Positions 44,505 through 54,735 are shown, counted from the first letter of the stretch. The stretch: DNA of 63,595 nt from Vibrio sp. CAU 1672 (GCF_029223195.1 NZ_JARHUF010000026.1:1-63595); one strand, 5' to 3'. The notes: a model not told the origin generated them from the sequence alone. A program made the numbers and translations.

Positions 44505-45203
44505 TTACTTCAGTACGTCATCAATGCTTTGCTCGCCAAGATGGCGTACATCTTTCCCTTTGACAAAGTAGATAATGTATTCACAGATGTTCTGACAGCG
44601 GTCGCCTACCCGTTCAATCGCCCGGGCAGACCACATCACCTGCAAAATATGCGGAATGTTTTTCGGGTCTTCCATCATATAGGTCATCAGCTGACGGATA
44701 ACCGCTTCGTACTCAGCATCCAGCTTATCATCCAGCTTATGCACTTCTGCTGCAGCATCCACATCCATGCGGGCAAAGGCATCCAGTACCTGATGCAGCA
44801 TTTGGATCGCCTGGCGGCACAGTGGTTCGAGAGAAACCTGGAACTGGCGCTCTTTCGAGGAGGGACTTTCAATTGCGACATACGCAATACGCGTTGCAAC
44901 ATCACCAATCCGCTCCAAATCGGTGATGGTTTTAATGATCGCCATGATTAGGCGCAAGTCTTTCGCCGTCGGCTGGCGCTTGGCAATGATGCGGGTACAG
45001 GCGTCATCGATGGTCACTTCCATGGCGTTCACTTTATGATCGTCACGGACCACTTTGCGTGCCAGCTCAATATCTTCTTTATGCAACGCCTGAATGGCGA
45101 AAGAGAGCTGCTGCTCAACCAGCCCGCCCATGGTCAGTACATGGGTGCGAATCGATTCCAGCTCGGCATTGAATTGCCCGGAGATGTGACGTCCAAAGTG
45201 CAT
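44505..45203 (-). CDS. phoU: Phosphate signalling and transport regulator PhoU
   Basis: The 232-residue all-helical protein contains two PhoU repeats with metal-binding clusters (DLERIGDVATRIA and AIERVGDRCQNICEY). PhoU links the Pst transporter to PhoR and shuts off the Pho response when phosphate is plentiful. It is the last gene of the pstC-pstA-pstB-phoU operon, 31 bases after pstB. Confidence 0.97.
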   Translation of the reverse strand: MHFGRHISGQFNAELESIRTHVLTMGGLVEQQLSFAIQALHKEDIELARKVVRDDHKVNAMEVTIDDACTRIIAKRQPTAKDLRLIMAIIKTITDLERIGDVATRIAYVAIESPSSKERQFQVSLEPLCRQAIQMLHQVLDAFARMDVDAAAEVHKLDDKLDAEYEAVIRQLMTYMMEDPKNIPHILQVMWSARAIERVGDRCQNICEYIIYFVKGKDVRHLGEQSIDDVLK

Positions 45204-45234
45204 ACTTGTCCCTGTTATTTCAGTGTTGGTAAAT

Positions 45235-46053
45235 CTAACCGTAGCGGCCGGTAATGTAATCTTCTGTCTGCTTTTTCAGTGGCGAGGTAAAAATCGAGTC
45301 CGCATCAGAATATTCAATCAGTTTGCCCATATGGATGAAAGCGGTGTGATCGCTCACCCTTGCCGCCTGCTGCATGTTGTGGGTAACAATAACCACAGTA
45401 TATTGAGTCTTCAGCTCATTGATAAGCTCTTCGATCGTTAAGGTTGATATCGGATCCAAAGCGGAGGTCGGTTCGTCCAACAGCAGCACTTCCGGCTCAA
45501 TCGCAATCGCCCGGGCAATCACTAGACGCTGCTGCTGGCCACCAGACAAGCCAAAGGCATTTTCATGTAAACGGTCTTTCACTTCATCCCATAGTGCCGC
45601 AGAGCGTAATGAACGTTCGGCGGCGTCATCCAAAGCCCGGCTGTTCTTAATCCCCTGCAAGCGCAAACCATAAACCACATTCTCATAAATCGACTTCGGA
45701 AACGGGTTAGGCCGCTGAAAAACCATTCCGACCCGACGCCGCAACGTGGCGACATCCACACTGGGAGCATAGATATTTTTACCATGCAGGCACACTTTAC
45801 CATTCACGCTACACCCTTCGACCAGATCGTTCATCCGGTTGATACAGCGTAATAACGTCGATTTACCACAGCCAGAGGGGCCAATGAAGGCGGTGACCTG
45901 CCCTTTCGGGATACGCATGGATATATCATGGAGCGCCTGAGCCTGACCATAGAAAAGATTAAGGTTTTCAATTGAAATCGCCGTTTGTTCATCCGTCAGA
46001 TTATGGACATCTAACGGGGGCGGAAATCCCAATGCACTATCGAAGTTCAGCAT
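45235..46053 (-). CDS. pstB: Phosphate ABC transporter ATP-binding protein PstB
   Basis: The 272-residue ATPase has Walker A GPSGCGKSTLL, the signature LSGGQQQR, Walker B VLLLDEPTSALDP and the H-loop VTHNM. It powers the PstCA permease. Its ATG lies 2 bases after the pstA stop. Confidence 0.98.
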   Translation of the reverse strand: MLNFDSALGFPPPLDVHNLTDEQTAISIENLNLFYGQAQALHDISMRIPKGQVTAFIGPSGCGKSTLLRCINRMNDLVEGCSVNGKVCLHGKNIYAPSVDVATLRRRVGMVFQRPNPFPKSIYENVVYGLRLQGIKNSRALDDAAERSLRSAALWDEVKDRLHENAFGLSGGQQQRLVIARAIAIEPEVLLLDEPTSALDPISTLTIEELINELKTQYTVVIVTHNMQQAARVSDHTAFIHMGKLIEYSDADSIFTSPLKKQTEDYITGRYG

Positions 46054-46055
46054 AC

Positions 46056-47729
46056 TTAATCTTGTCCTAATGTTTTGTACTTCTCGCGTAAATTGTTGCG
46101 GATGTTTATTGCTGTTAAGTTTAGCCCGACTATCACCGTCACGAGCAAAAATGAGGTGGCATACACTAACGGTCTCGCCGCCTCGATATTGGAGGTCTGG
46201 AAACCCACATCATAGATATGGAATCCTAAGTGCATAAACTTGCGCTCTAAGTGCACATAGGGAAACTGGCTGTCCACCGGCAGGCTTGATGCCAGCTTGA
46301 CCACCCCAACCAACATCAGTGGTGCAACTTCCCCAGCGGCACGGGCGATAGCCAAAATCAATCCGGTAATGATCGCTGGCGTCGCCATCGGCAACACCAC
46401 CCGCCACAAGGTTTCAAACTGGGTTGCTCCTAAAGCAAGCGAGCCGTGACGGACTGAACTGGGAATACGCGTCAAACCTTCTTCGGTCGTGACGATCACC
46501 ACCGGCAACGTTAACACCGCCAGGGTCAATGCCGACCACAGCAGGCCCGGCGTACCAAACGTCGGCGCGGGCAAACGCTCAGCATAAAATACATTATCAA
46601 TCGATGCGCCAATGGTATAGACAAAAAAGCCTAAACCGAATACCCCATACACAATCGACGGTACCCCGGCAAGGTTGATGACCGCAATCCGGATAATGCG
46701 GGTTAGCAGAGTGTTTTTGGCGTATTCATGCAAATAAATCGCCGCTACCACCCCAAGCGGCATCACAATGATCGACATGATCAACACCAGAAAGACCGTA
46801 CCGAAGATAGCTGGGAATACCCCGCCCTCTGAATTGGATTCTCGGGGTTGCTCGGATAAAAACTTCCACACCTGTTTGCCCCAATGCAGCACTTTATCCA
46901 GGGTCGACATTTGGTTGGGATACCAGTAATCCAGAATATCTTCCAACAGGATTGCCACCTGCTGTCCTGTCATGTCTTCCACCAGCAGGGCGTAATCCGA
47001 CAGTTGCAACCTCAGACCATCTAACTGCAACTCTAACATCGCCAGTTGCGACTCAATCTGAGCTTGCCTGGCTGCATAATCCGCCAGGTAAGCGCCGGTT
47101 AACGCCCCATTAAGTTCGCGTTTACGCTTATCTAAACGCAATTGCTCCAGCTGCCAGCCCAGAGACTGCAACTGCTCACTCACTAATAACTGGATCTCGT
47201 CGCGCAGGGTATCAGCGTCGCTCAGCTTTTTCTGTAGTACTGACTGAATATCATCCTGATATAACGTTTCACCATCTCGGAACGCGATGAATTTGCCAAA
47301 GAAATACCCGCCGCTACTGCGCTCTATCACGGCCCAGTCTGTCGGTTTGGTCGGTTCATCAAGCTGCATTTGCAACACAGAAATAAAATCCGACGGATAC
47401 AACTCACGGTTGGCAATCTTAATACTCAGCCGGGTGGCAAACTCTTCATCATCGGCCAGTTTACCTGCCGACTGTGGCGGTAAATAGCTTCTGGGCACAA
47501 AACTGCGCTCATACACCTGGCCAACCAGGATGGTATTCTTATCCAGCACCTCACCTTGTACCGGGGTTAGTTCGCTCACATTCCACTGATACAGCGGGGC
47601 GGGCCAGAAGTAAGTCAGCCCTTTCCAGCCAATCAACAATAATAGTCCAAGCACTGACAGCAAGCTGATACTGACCGCGCCACCAGTTAACCAAATCCAG
47701 GGCGCACCCGAACGGATCCATTTCAACAC
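46056..47729 (-). CDS. pstA: Phosphate ABC transporter permease PstA, extended form
   Basis: The 557-residue protein is much longer than E. coli PstA (296). After a membrane helix (about residues 12-36) there is a periplasmic region with a probable coiled coil (about 150-240). The conserved permease core (about 300-550) follows, with LPLGVVAAIYLHEYAKN, GVPSIVYGVFGLGFFVY and the cytosolic loop SLALGATQFETLWRVVLP. The start codon appears to be GTG. Extended PstA forms are known in Vibrio and relatives. Confidence 0.93.
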   Translation of the reverse strand: MLKWIRSGAPWIWLTGGAVSISLLSVLGLLLLIGWKGLTYFWPAPLYQWNVSELTPVQGEVLDKNTILVGQVYERSFVPRSYLPPQSAGKLADDEEFATRLSIKIANRELYPSDFISVLQMQLDEPTKPTDWAVIERSSGGYFFGKFIAFRDGETLYQDDIQSVLQKKLSDADTLRDEIQLLVSEQLQSLGWQLEQLRLDKRKRELNGALTGAYLADYAARQAQIESQLAMLELQLDGLRLQLSDYALLVEDMTGQQVAILLEDILDYWYPNQMSTLDKVLHWGKQVWKFLSEQPRESNSEGGVFPAIFGTVFLVLIMSIIVMPLGVVAAIYLHEYAKNTLLTRIIRIAVINLAGVPSIVYGVFGLGFFVYTIGASIDNVFYAERLPAPTFGTPGLLWSALTLAVLTLPVVIVTTEEGLTRIPSSVRHGSLALGATQFETLWRVVLPMATPAIITGLILAIARAAGEVAPLMLVGVVKLASSLPVDSQFPYVHLERKFMHLGFHIYDVGFQTSNIEAARPLVYATSFLLVTVIVGLNLTAINIRNNLREKYKTLGQD

Positions 47730-47756
47730 GCTGCTACTCGCTCTATGTCCACTTGA

Positions 47757-49961
47757 TTACAATGCACGATACTTCTCTCTCAATCTCTGACGAACCCATT
47801 CAGCCAGGGAGTTGACGGCAAAGGTGAACACAAACAGGATCAGTGCCGCCAAAAACAGCAAGCGATAATGGGTGCTACCAACTTCAGATTCAGCCAACTC
47901 TACCGCAATAGTCGCGGACAGGCTGCGTAATCCTTCGAGAATATTCCAGTCCATTAACGGGGTATTGCCGGTCGCCATCAGGACGATCATCGTTTCTCCT
48001 ACAGCACGTCCAAGCCCCATCATGATCGCGGAGAATATCCCGGGGCTTGCCGTCAGCAACACAACATAAATCAAGGTCTGCCATGGTGTTGCCCCCAATG
48101 CCAGAGAGCCATCAGACAGGTGCTTAGGCACAGAGAACACGGCATCTTCAGCAATAGTGAAAATGGTCGGGATCACCGCAAACCCCATCGCCAGCCCGAC
48201 CACCAAAGCATTGCGCTGATCAAAACCAATCCCCCGCTCAGTGAGAAACAAACGAATATCACCGCCAAAGAACGTTTGTTCCAGCAACGGCGCCATCCAC
48301 AAGCCAAAGCCCACGACAGCCACCAGCACCGGCATTAACACCAGCGCATGCCAGCCATTTGGCAGGCGGTTGCGAAGCGTGCCAGGAATGGCGGCCCACA
48401 CTCCGCCCATCAGTATGGTGCTGAGGGGTAACATGAATAACAACACGATCACCGAAATCAGGTGGTCTTCAACAATCGGCGCAAACCACAGCCCGGCCAG
48501 AAAACCAATGATCACCGTTGGTAAGGCCTCCATCAGTTCAATCGACGGTTTGACCACACGCCGCATACGGGGCGACATAAAGTAAGCGGTATAGATCGCG
48601 CCCAGCACCGCTATCGGGACAGAGAACAGCATCGCGAACATCGCAGCTTTAATCGTCCCAAAGGCTATCGGGATCAGGCTGAACTTAGCTTCAAAATTAT
48701 CGCTGGCCGAGGAGGACTGCCACACGTACTCCGGCTCAGGGTAGCCCTCGTACCAGACTTTACTCCACAATGAAGACAGTGACACTTCCGGGTAAGGATT
48801 ATCCACCAGGGCAACACTCAACTCATTACCCAGCAGCGTGATCACATAGCGCTCGTTGTTGGACATCGCGGCCAACTGCGGCGATTTTGCGTAAGCCCGC
48901 TGAAACATCACCAGCTTTTCACTGGTTGTGTAATGGCTTTGCACTGTGCCATTGGCGAAAAAGCTGAAGAAGCCTTTGCGGTGCGTATCCGGCAACAGGA
49001 ACGCGAGTTCAGAAGCGAGTTTAAAATCGCGAATATGCGTTAGAGCTCGGCGTTGTTGCTGCAGGGTATCAAACCACTGTGATACTTGCCCGTCCTGGTG
49101 GGTTACCAGCAACGAATACGCACCGGCTAACAAATCCATGCTACGCACTTCATGCTTAGTTTCTCCCTGGCTGAGATCAACCACCTCCCGGACAGCAAAA
49201 GCCTGCTCAGTTTGCTGCAGAACAACCAGTTCCGAGCCTTGACGTAAATACAGCGTTTGGCCATCTGGCGTCAGCAACATCTGCTCCGGAGCGCGGAATG
49301 CGGAGGAGAAGGTATAATTGATGGTAGTAACACCGTTACCAAATGACCGGGGCTGTTGCCAGCGCGCGGCCAACCGACCGGATTGCGTTTGCCATACCAT
49401 CACTGGCGATGACTCATTGAATGCAAAGACAAACTGGCGTACTGGATCGCTGGGATCACTCAAGCGCATATCCATCTCGGCACGATAGTGGATGACTTCC
49501 GGTGAGCGCGCATTCTCACGCAGCGTCGCATTAAACTCAGGCTTAAACAGATACGCACTGCCATTATCATCAACCAACCCATACCAGCCCATGCCCGGCA
49601 CAGATTGCGCAAACGCAACCGGGTTAGTGGCTAACTGTTCGACATGTACGGCGGGGGCATTCGGATCTTGCAGGGAAAGAAAGTGAACCTGGCCATTGCG
49701 GGTCAAGACCAGTGCCAGTTGGGCGTAATCATCAACAGCGATCGCAAACGGCTGCTTGGCCTCAATCTGGCGCTGAGCATAATTGGTTTCAATTTTTGCA
49801 TCGGAAAACAGAGGGATGGTCACCATTGCCAGATAAACAAAAATCAATATCAGCGCCGCCAACACCCCGACTCCACCGGCCGTCACTGCAAGACGAATCA
49901 AACGATCTTTAATCAAACGCTTTTTATCTTTTTCCTGCAATGAAAACTCGGCTTGTGCCAT
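47757..49961 (-). CDS. pstC: Phosphate ABC transporter permease PstC, extended form
   Basis: The 734-residue protein has one N-terminal helix (about 23-48) and a large periplasmic domain of some 370 residues with beta-rich, propeller-like sequence. A C-terminal permease core follows with LGAIYTAYFMSPRMRR, ALPTVIIGFLAGLW and SLALGATPWQTLIYVVL. E. coli PstC has 319 residues, so the extra domain is the main difference. It is the first gene of the operon and has a Pho box upstream. The ATG follows AGAGATAA. Confidence 0.93.
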   Translation of the reverse strand: MAQAEFSLQEKDKKRLIKDRLIRLAVTAGGVGVLAALILIFVYLAMVTIPLFSDAKIETNYAQRQIEAKQPFAIAVDDYAQLALVLTRNGQVHFLSLQDPNAPAVHVEQLATNPVAFAQSVPGMGWYGLVDDNGSAYLFKPEFNATLRENARSPEVIHYRAEMDMRLSDPSDPVRQFVFAFNESSPVMVWQTQSGRLAARWQQPRSFGNGVTTINYTFSSAFRAPEQMLLTPDGQTLYLRQGSELVVLQQTEQAFAVREVVDLSQGETKHEVRSMDLLAGAYSLLVTHQDGQVSQWFDTLQQQRRALTHIRDFKLASELAFLLPDTHRKGFFSFFANGTVQSHYTTSEKLVMFQRAYAKSPQLAAMSNNERYVITLLGNELSVALVDNPYPEVSLSSLWSKVWYEGYPEPEYVWQSSSASDNFEAKFSLIPIAFGTIKAAMFAMLFSVPIAVLGAIYTAYFMSPRMRRVVKPSIELMEALPTVIIGFLAGLWFAPIVEDHLISVIVLLFMLPLSTILMGGVWAAIPGTLRNRLPNGWHALVLMPVLVAVVGFGLWMAPLLEQTFFGGDIRLFLTERGIGFDQRNALVVGLAMGFAVIPTIFTIAEDAVFSVPKHLSDGSLALGATPWQTLIYVVLLTASPGIFSAIMMGLGRAVGETMIVLMATGNTPLMDWNILEGLRSLSATIAVELAESEVGSTHYRLLFLAALILFVFTFAVNSLAEWVRQRLREKYRAL

Positions 49962-50007
49962 TTATCTCTCTACCTTTTTTGACTCAGTACCAGAATATGT
50001 CGCTTAG

Positions 50008-50025
50008 ATGACAATTATATTACAG
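50008..50025 (-). promoter_or_regulatory. Pho box upstream of pstC
   Basis: On the minus strand CTGTAATATAATTGTCAT matches the Pho box CTGTCATAWAWCTGTCAY at about 16 of 18 positions. It lies 46 bases before the pstC ATG, in the region shared with ppk1 on the other side. Confidence 0.75.
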
Positions 50026-50168
50026 ATCACATTAAACACCTGAAAAGAATACAACTATTGTGCAATACTTAATATGAAATAAATCTGTAACAAAAAACAC
50101 ATAATGTTCTCATTCATACACACCGCGTCCCCTATCGGGTGTGTTTTACTTTTTGGTCAGGTAAGGTT

Positions 50169-52259
50169 ATGAGCGCAGAAAAATTATACATAGAAAAAGA
50201 ACTGAGCTGGTTATCATTCAATGAGCGGGTATTACAAGAAGCCGCGGATAAAACCGTCCCGCTGATTGAGCGTATTCGGTTTCTGGGGATCTTTTCCAAC
50301 AATCTGGATGAGTTCTATAAAGTTCGTTTTGCCGATGTGAAACGCCGAATCATGATCAATCAGGAACGCGGCGGCAGTGACAACCCCAAACATCTCCTGG
50401 CCAAAATGCAATCGAAAGCTTTGAAGCTTAACGAACAATTCGATGAATTATATAGTGAATTAATCCGGGAAATGGCACGTCGCCGCATTTTTCTGGTCAA
50501 CGAGACCCAGTTGGATGAATCGCAGCAGAAGTGGATCACCAAGTATTTCCACAATCAGGTATTGCCGCACATTACGCCACTGTTAATGAAAGATGAAATT
50601 GATGTCCTGCAGTTCCTCAAAGATGAGTACGCGTACATTGCGGTCAAACTAAGCAAAGAGACCCAATCTCAGTACGCTTTGATCGAGATCCCCACCGATC
50701 ACCTGCCGCGCTTTGTTATGGTGCCGGAGCAAAAAGGCAAGCGACGCAAGACCATTATCTTGCTCGATAACATTATCCGTTATTGCTTGGACGACCTATT
50801 TAAAGGCTTTTTTGATTATGATGAGCTCAATGGGTATGCCATGAAAATGACCCGCGATGCTGAGTACGACTTACGCAACGAAATCGAGTTCAGTCTGCTA
50901 GAACAGATGTCGGAAGGCGTCAGCCAACGCTTAACCGCCATGCCGGTACGTTTTGTCTATGAGCGGGGCATGCCAGATGACATGCTCGAGTTTCTGTGCC
51001 AGAAACTGCAAATCTCTCACTACGACAGCCTGATCCCGGGTAGCCGTTATCATAACTTCAAAGATTTTATCGCCTTTCCTAACGTTGGCCGTGAGTACCT
51101 GGAGAACAAACCGTTGGCACCGTTAAAGTGTGCCGATTTTGAAGGTCATCCCAACAAGTTTGACGCCATCAAAGCACAGGATATTCTGCTGTATTACCCC
51201 TACCACACCTTTGACCATATCTCGGAGCTGGTGCGTCAGGCCTCGTTTGATCCCAAAGTGATTTCGATCAAAATTAACGTTTACCGGGTAGCTAAAGATT
51301 CCCGGCTGATGAACTCACTGATCGATGCGGTGCATAACGGTAAAAGTGTCACCGTGGTGGTGGAACTGCAGGCTCGCTTCGACGAAGAAGCCAACATCGA
51401 ATGGTCGAAAGTGCTCACCGAGGCGGGGGTGCACGTGGTCTTTGGCGCCCCGGGATTGAAGATCCATTCCAAACTATTGCTGATCAGCCGCCGAGAAGAC
51501 GACCAAATCGTACGCTACGCGCATATCGGTACCGGCAACTTCCATGAAAAAACCGCCCGCATCTATACCGACTTTTCACTGCTCACCGCCGATCAGGAGC
51601 TGACCAACGAAGTGCGCAATGTATTTGGCTACATAGAAAACCCCTACCGACCGGTACGCTTCAACCACTTGTTCGTATCGCCGCGCAATTCGCGCAAACA
51701 GATTTACCGCCTTATCGACAGTGAAATCGCCCATGCTAAAGCCGGCAAAAAAGCCGCCCTGACCCTTAAGGTCAATAATCTGGTTGATCGAGGCATCGTC
51801 AATAAGCTTTATGGCGCCAGCAATGCCGGCGTGAAAATCAATATGATCATCCGAGGCATGTGTTCATTGGTACCCGGAGTCGAAGGCGTCAGTGACAATA
51901 TCCGTATCATCAGTATTGTCGACCGGTTTTTGGAGCACCCTCGCGTCATCATTACGCACAACGATGGCGACCCTCAAGTTTACATTTCATCGGCAGACTG
52001 GATGACCCGGAACATTGACCACCGCATTGAAGTCGCCACCCCTATCCGTGATCCTCGGTTAAAACAAAAAATTATCGATATCCTTAATATCCAGTTTACT
52101 GATACGGTCAAAGCCCGCTTGCTCGATAAAGAGATGAGCAACCAGTACGTCTCGCGCGGTAACCGGAAAAAAGTTCGTTCCCAATTAGCCATTTACGACT
52201 ATCTTAAAAACATAGAGAAACAAACCAGAAAGCAAAAATCAGATGTCTCAGATACTTGA
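50169..52259 (+). CDS. ppk1: Polyphosphate kinase 1
   Basis: PPK1 makes long-chain polyphosphate from ATP. The 696 residues show the N-terminal domain (YIEKELSWLSFNERVLQEA), the middle domain and the two C-terminal phospholipase-D-like domains with the autophosphorylated histidine region HIGTGNFHEKTARIYTDFSL. Length is near E. coli PPK (688). The ATG at 50169 follows GTAAGG. Its end overlaps ppx by 17 bases, so the two are co-translated. Confidence 0.97.
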   Translation: MSAEKLYIEKELSWLSFNERVLQEAADKTVPLIERIRFLGIFSNNLDEFYKVRFADVKRRIMINQERGGSDNPKHLLAKMQSKALKLNEQFDELYSELIREMARRRIFLVNETQLDESQQKWITKYFHNQVLPHITPLLMKDEIDVLQFLKDEYAYIAVKLSKETQSQYALIEIPTDHLPRFVMVPEQKGKRRKTIILLDNIIRYCLDDLFKGFFDYDELNGYAMKMTRDAEYDLRNEIEFSLLEQMSEGVSQRLTAMPVRFVYERGMPDDMLEFLCQKLQISHYDSLIPGSRYHNFKDFIAFPNVGREYLENKPLAPLKCADFEGHPNKFDAIKAQDILLYYPYHTFDHISELVRQASFDPKVISIKINVYRVAKDSRLMNSLIDAVHNGKSVTVVVELQARFDEEANIEWSKVLTEAGVHVVFGAPGLKIHSKLLLISRREDDQIVRYAHIGTGNFHEKTARIYTDFSLLTADQELTNEVRNVFGYIENPYRPVRFNHLFVSPRNSRKQIYRLIDSEIAHAKAGKKAALTLKVNNLVDRGIVNKLYGASNAGVKINMIIRGMCSLVPGVEGVSDNIRIISIVDRFLEHPRVIITHNDGDPQVYISSADWMTRNIDHRIEVATPIRDPRLKQKIIDILNIQFTDTVKARLLDKEMSNQYVSRGNRKKVRSQLAIYDYLKNIEKQTRKQKSDVSDT

Positions 52260-53757
52260 ACAAAATGTACGCTATATCGCCGCAATCGACCTCGGCTCGA
52301 ATAGCTTTCATATGGTAGTAGCCAAAGTGGTGGGCAGCGATCTACAACTGGTCAGCCGCCACAAACAACGCGTACGCCTGGCTGCCGGACTTGATAATGA
52401 AATGAACCTCAGCCATGCCGCGATGGAAAGAGGCCTGGAGTGTTTGGCGATGTTCGCTGAGCGAATTCAGGGTTTTGAGCCGTCCAATGTGCGTATTGCG
52501 GCTACTCATACCCTGCGTCAGGCGAAAAACGCGCACCTGTTTATTCAACGGGCACGCGAAGTCCTGCCGTTCCCGATCGAAATCATTTCCGGCGAGGAAG
52601 AAGCCCGCCTGATTTACCTTGGGGTGGCACATACCCAAGTTGAGTCAAACTCAAAACTGGTAGTCGATATCGGTGGGGGCAGCACCGAGATGATCATCGG
52701 TCAGGAATTTGAGGCTGACCTGCTAAACAGTAAACGGATGGGCTGCGTCAATTTCACTGAGCATTATTTCAAAAACGGCAAGCTATCACGTAAGAACTTT
52801 AACAAGGCCATCTTGTCGGCAGAACAAAAACTTGAATCCATCGCGGGTAAATACCAGAAGAAAGGCTGGGACATTGCGTTAGGCTCTTCAGGAACCATCA
52901 AAGCGATCCGCGAAGTACTGTTAGGGCAAGGACACGACGATGGCATGATCACCCTGCCCCGCTTACACCAGTTGATTGAGACATTGTGTGCACTGGAGAA
53001 CATCGATGGCCTGGAGCTGGCAGGGTTGGCCGATGAACGCAAGCCAGTCTTTGCCGCGGGAGTCGCGATATTAACCGCCCTGTTTCAGGCGCTCAACATT
53101 GAACAGATGTTTTTTTCTGACGGCGCATTAAGGGAGGGATTACTGTATGAGATGGAACAACGGTTTGCCCGTACCGACATCCGCATGCGCACTACCGAAA
53201 ACTTGGCACTGAAACATCATGTTGATCTTGAGCACGCCGCGCGGGTCAAAGGCTGTGCGCGAGAGCTATTGCAGCAAATTCATGTCGACCTCGGGATCAA
53301 AAAGAAAAGCGAACTGTTCGTTCTGCTGGAATGGGCGGCACTGCTGCACGAAGTCGGCTTAAGTATCAGCTTTAGAGGCTTCCATCGTCACTCCTGCTAC
53401 ATTCTCCAGCACTCCACACTACCAGGCTTCAACAGTGAGCAACAACTTCTGCTGGCGACGCTGGCACGCTTCCAGCGCAAGTCATTAAGGCTTAATGAGT
53501 TACCCGAGTTTAACTTATACAAAAAAAGCGAGGTGTTAAGCCTGATCAAGCTGCTGCGTTTGGCGATTGTCCTTAATGGACAACGCAGCGACATGCCTCA
53601 GGCTGAGGTGCAGCTAACGCTCAAAAATGACAAATGGCGACTGTCGAGTCCGGATAAAGATTGGCTGGAAAACAACAAACTGCTTGATGCAGACTTAGCT
53701 GAAGAGCAACAACGTTGGCATAATACCGGCTGGAAACTAGAGCTGATAAACGAGTAA
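52243..53757 (+). CDS. ppx: Exopolyphosphatase
   Basis: PPX removes phosphate from the ends of polyphosphate. The 504-residue protein has the actin-like ATPase motifs AIDLGSNSFHMVVA and VVDIGGGSTEMIIG. The catalytic Glu lies in the region SGEEEARLIYLG. A C-terminal HD-like helical domain (about 320-500) follows. Length is near E. coli PPX (513). It starts inside the 3' end of ppk1. Confidence 0.96.
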   Translation: MSQILEQNVRYIAAIDLGSNSFHMVVAKVVGSDLQLVSRHKQRVRLAAGLDNEMNLSHAAMERGLECLAMFAERIQGFEPSNVRIAATHTLRQAKNAHLFIQRAREVLPFPIEIISGEEEARLIYLGVAHTQVESNSKLVVDIGGGSTEMIIGQEFEADLLNSKRMGCVNFTEHYFKNGKLSRKNFNKAILSAEQKLESIAGKYQKKGWDIALGSSGTIKAIREVLLGQGHDDGMITLPRLHQLIETLCALENIDGLELAGLADERKPVFAAGVAILTALFQALNIEQMFFSDGALREGLLYEMEQRFARTDIRMRTTENLALKHHVDLEHAARVKGCARELLQQIHVDLGIKKKSELFVLLEWAALLHEVGLSISFRGFHRHSCYILQHSTLPGFNSEQQLLLATLARFQRKSLRLNELPEFNLYKKSEVLSLIKLLRLAIVLNGQRSDMPQAEVQLTLKNDKWRLSSPDKDWLENNKLLDADLAEEQQRWHNTGWKLELINE

Positions 53758-53762
53758 CAGAG

Positions 53763-53782
53763 AGTCGGCTTATAAGCCGACT
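53763..53782. terminator. Terminator between ppx and pstS
   Basis: AGTCGGCTTA and TAAGCCGACT form a perfect 20-base palindrome followed by TTTTG on the plus strand. It ends ppx transcripts and overlaps the last codons and stop of the convergent pstS. Confidence 0.8.
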
Positions 53783-54735
53783 TTTGCTAACTCCTGTAAA
53801 GCAAATTCACCGGATATCGGCACGTAACCATCTTTGGCGACCAACGTTTGGCCCTCAGCCGAAAAAATAAACCGAATGAATTCCGCCTCAATCGGGCTCA
53901 AAGCGTGATCGGGGTGTTTATTAACATACACATACAGGTAACGGGACAGCGGATAACGCCCGGAAACGATATTTTCTCGCGTTGGCCGGACATAATCGGC
54001 TCCAGTTTTGGCGATCGGCAACAACCGCACTCCTGAAACGCGGTAACCAACCCCGGAATAACCAACCCCACTGACGCTGGAAGCCACAGACTGCACCACC
54101 GATGCCGAGCCAGGCTGTTCATTCACTCGGGTCTTAAAATCCCCGCCACACAGGGCATTACTTTTAAAGTAACCATAGGTACCAGACACAGAATTGCGAC
54201 CGAAAAGCTGTAAGTTGCGTTTCGCCCAATCAGTTTTAATCCCCAGCTGCCGCCAGTTAGTGATAAAGTCAAGCTCACCACAGCGCAGGGTGGCAGAAAA
54301 CATCGCATCCAGCTGCCGAAAGTTCAGCCCTTCAATCGGGTTGTCCTGATGGACAAAGATCCCAATCGCATCAATGGCAACCCGCAAGGCCGTCGGCTTA
54401 TAACCATGCTCTCGCTCAAAGGCTTCAACTTCCCTTAAGCGCATCGGCCGGCTCATCGGGCCGAACTGTGCGGTTTGCTCAGTCAGCGCCGGCGGGGCGG
54501 TCGAAGAGCCGGAAGCCTGAATTTGTGCATTGATATTAGGATAGATCGACTGAAATTCCTCAACCCACAAGGTGGTCATGCCTGCCAGGGTGTCGGAACC
54601 GACCGACAACAGGTTACCCACAATACCACTGGTTTTCTGGTAAGGCGGCAGCCGCGGCTCATCAGCCGAAGCGCTTCCCGCAAGCAGTGAAATACTCAGG
54701 GCTACCCATGAGAGTAGTTTTCTGGTGCTCGTCAT
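53770..54735 (-). CDS. pstS: Periplasmic phosphate-binding protein PstS-type
   Basis: The 321-residue precursor has a signal peptide ending SASA (about residue 24). The PstS-like fold follows: GSDTLAGMTTLWVEEF, ASGSSTAPPAL, DAIGIFVHQDNPIEGL, FGRNSVSGTYGYF and VASSVSGVGYSGVGY. It delivers phosphate to PstCA. Its ATG overlaps the phoR stop (ATGA), so it is coupled to phoR, not to pstCAB as in E. coli. Confidence 0.92.
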   Translation of the reverse strand: MTSTRKLLSWVALSISLLAGSASADEPRLPPYQKTSGIVGNLLSVGSDTLAGMTTLWVEEFQSIYPNINAQIQASGSSTAPPALTEQTAQFGPMSRPMRLREVEAFEREHGYKPTALRVAIDAIGIFVHQDNPIEGLNFRQLDAMFSATLRCGELDFITNWRQLGIKTDWAKRNLQLFGRNSVSGTYGYFKSNALCGGDFKTRVNEQPGSASVVQSVASSVSGVGYSGVGYRVSGVRLLPIAKTGADYVRPTRENIVSGRYPLSRYLYVYVNKHPDHALSPIEAEFIRFIFSAEGQTLVAKDGYVPISGEFALQELAKVGL

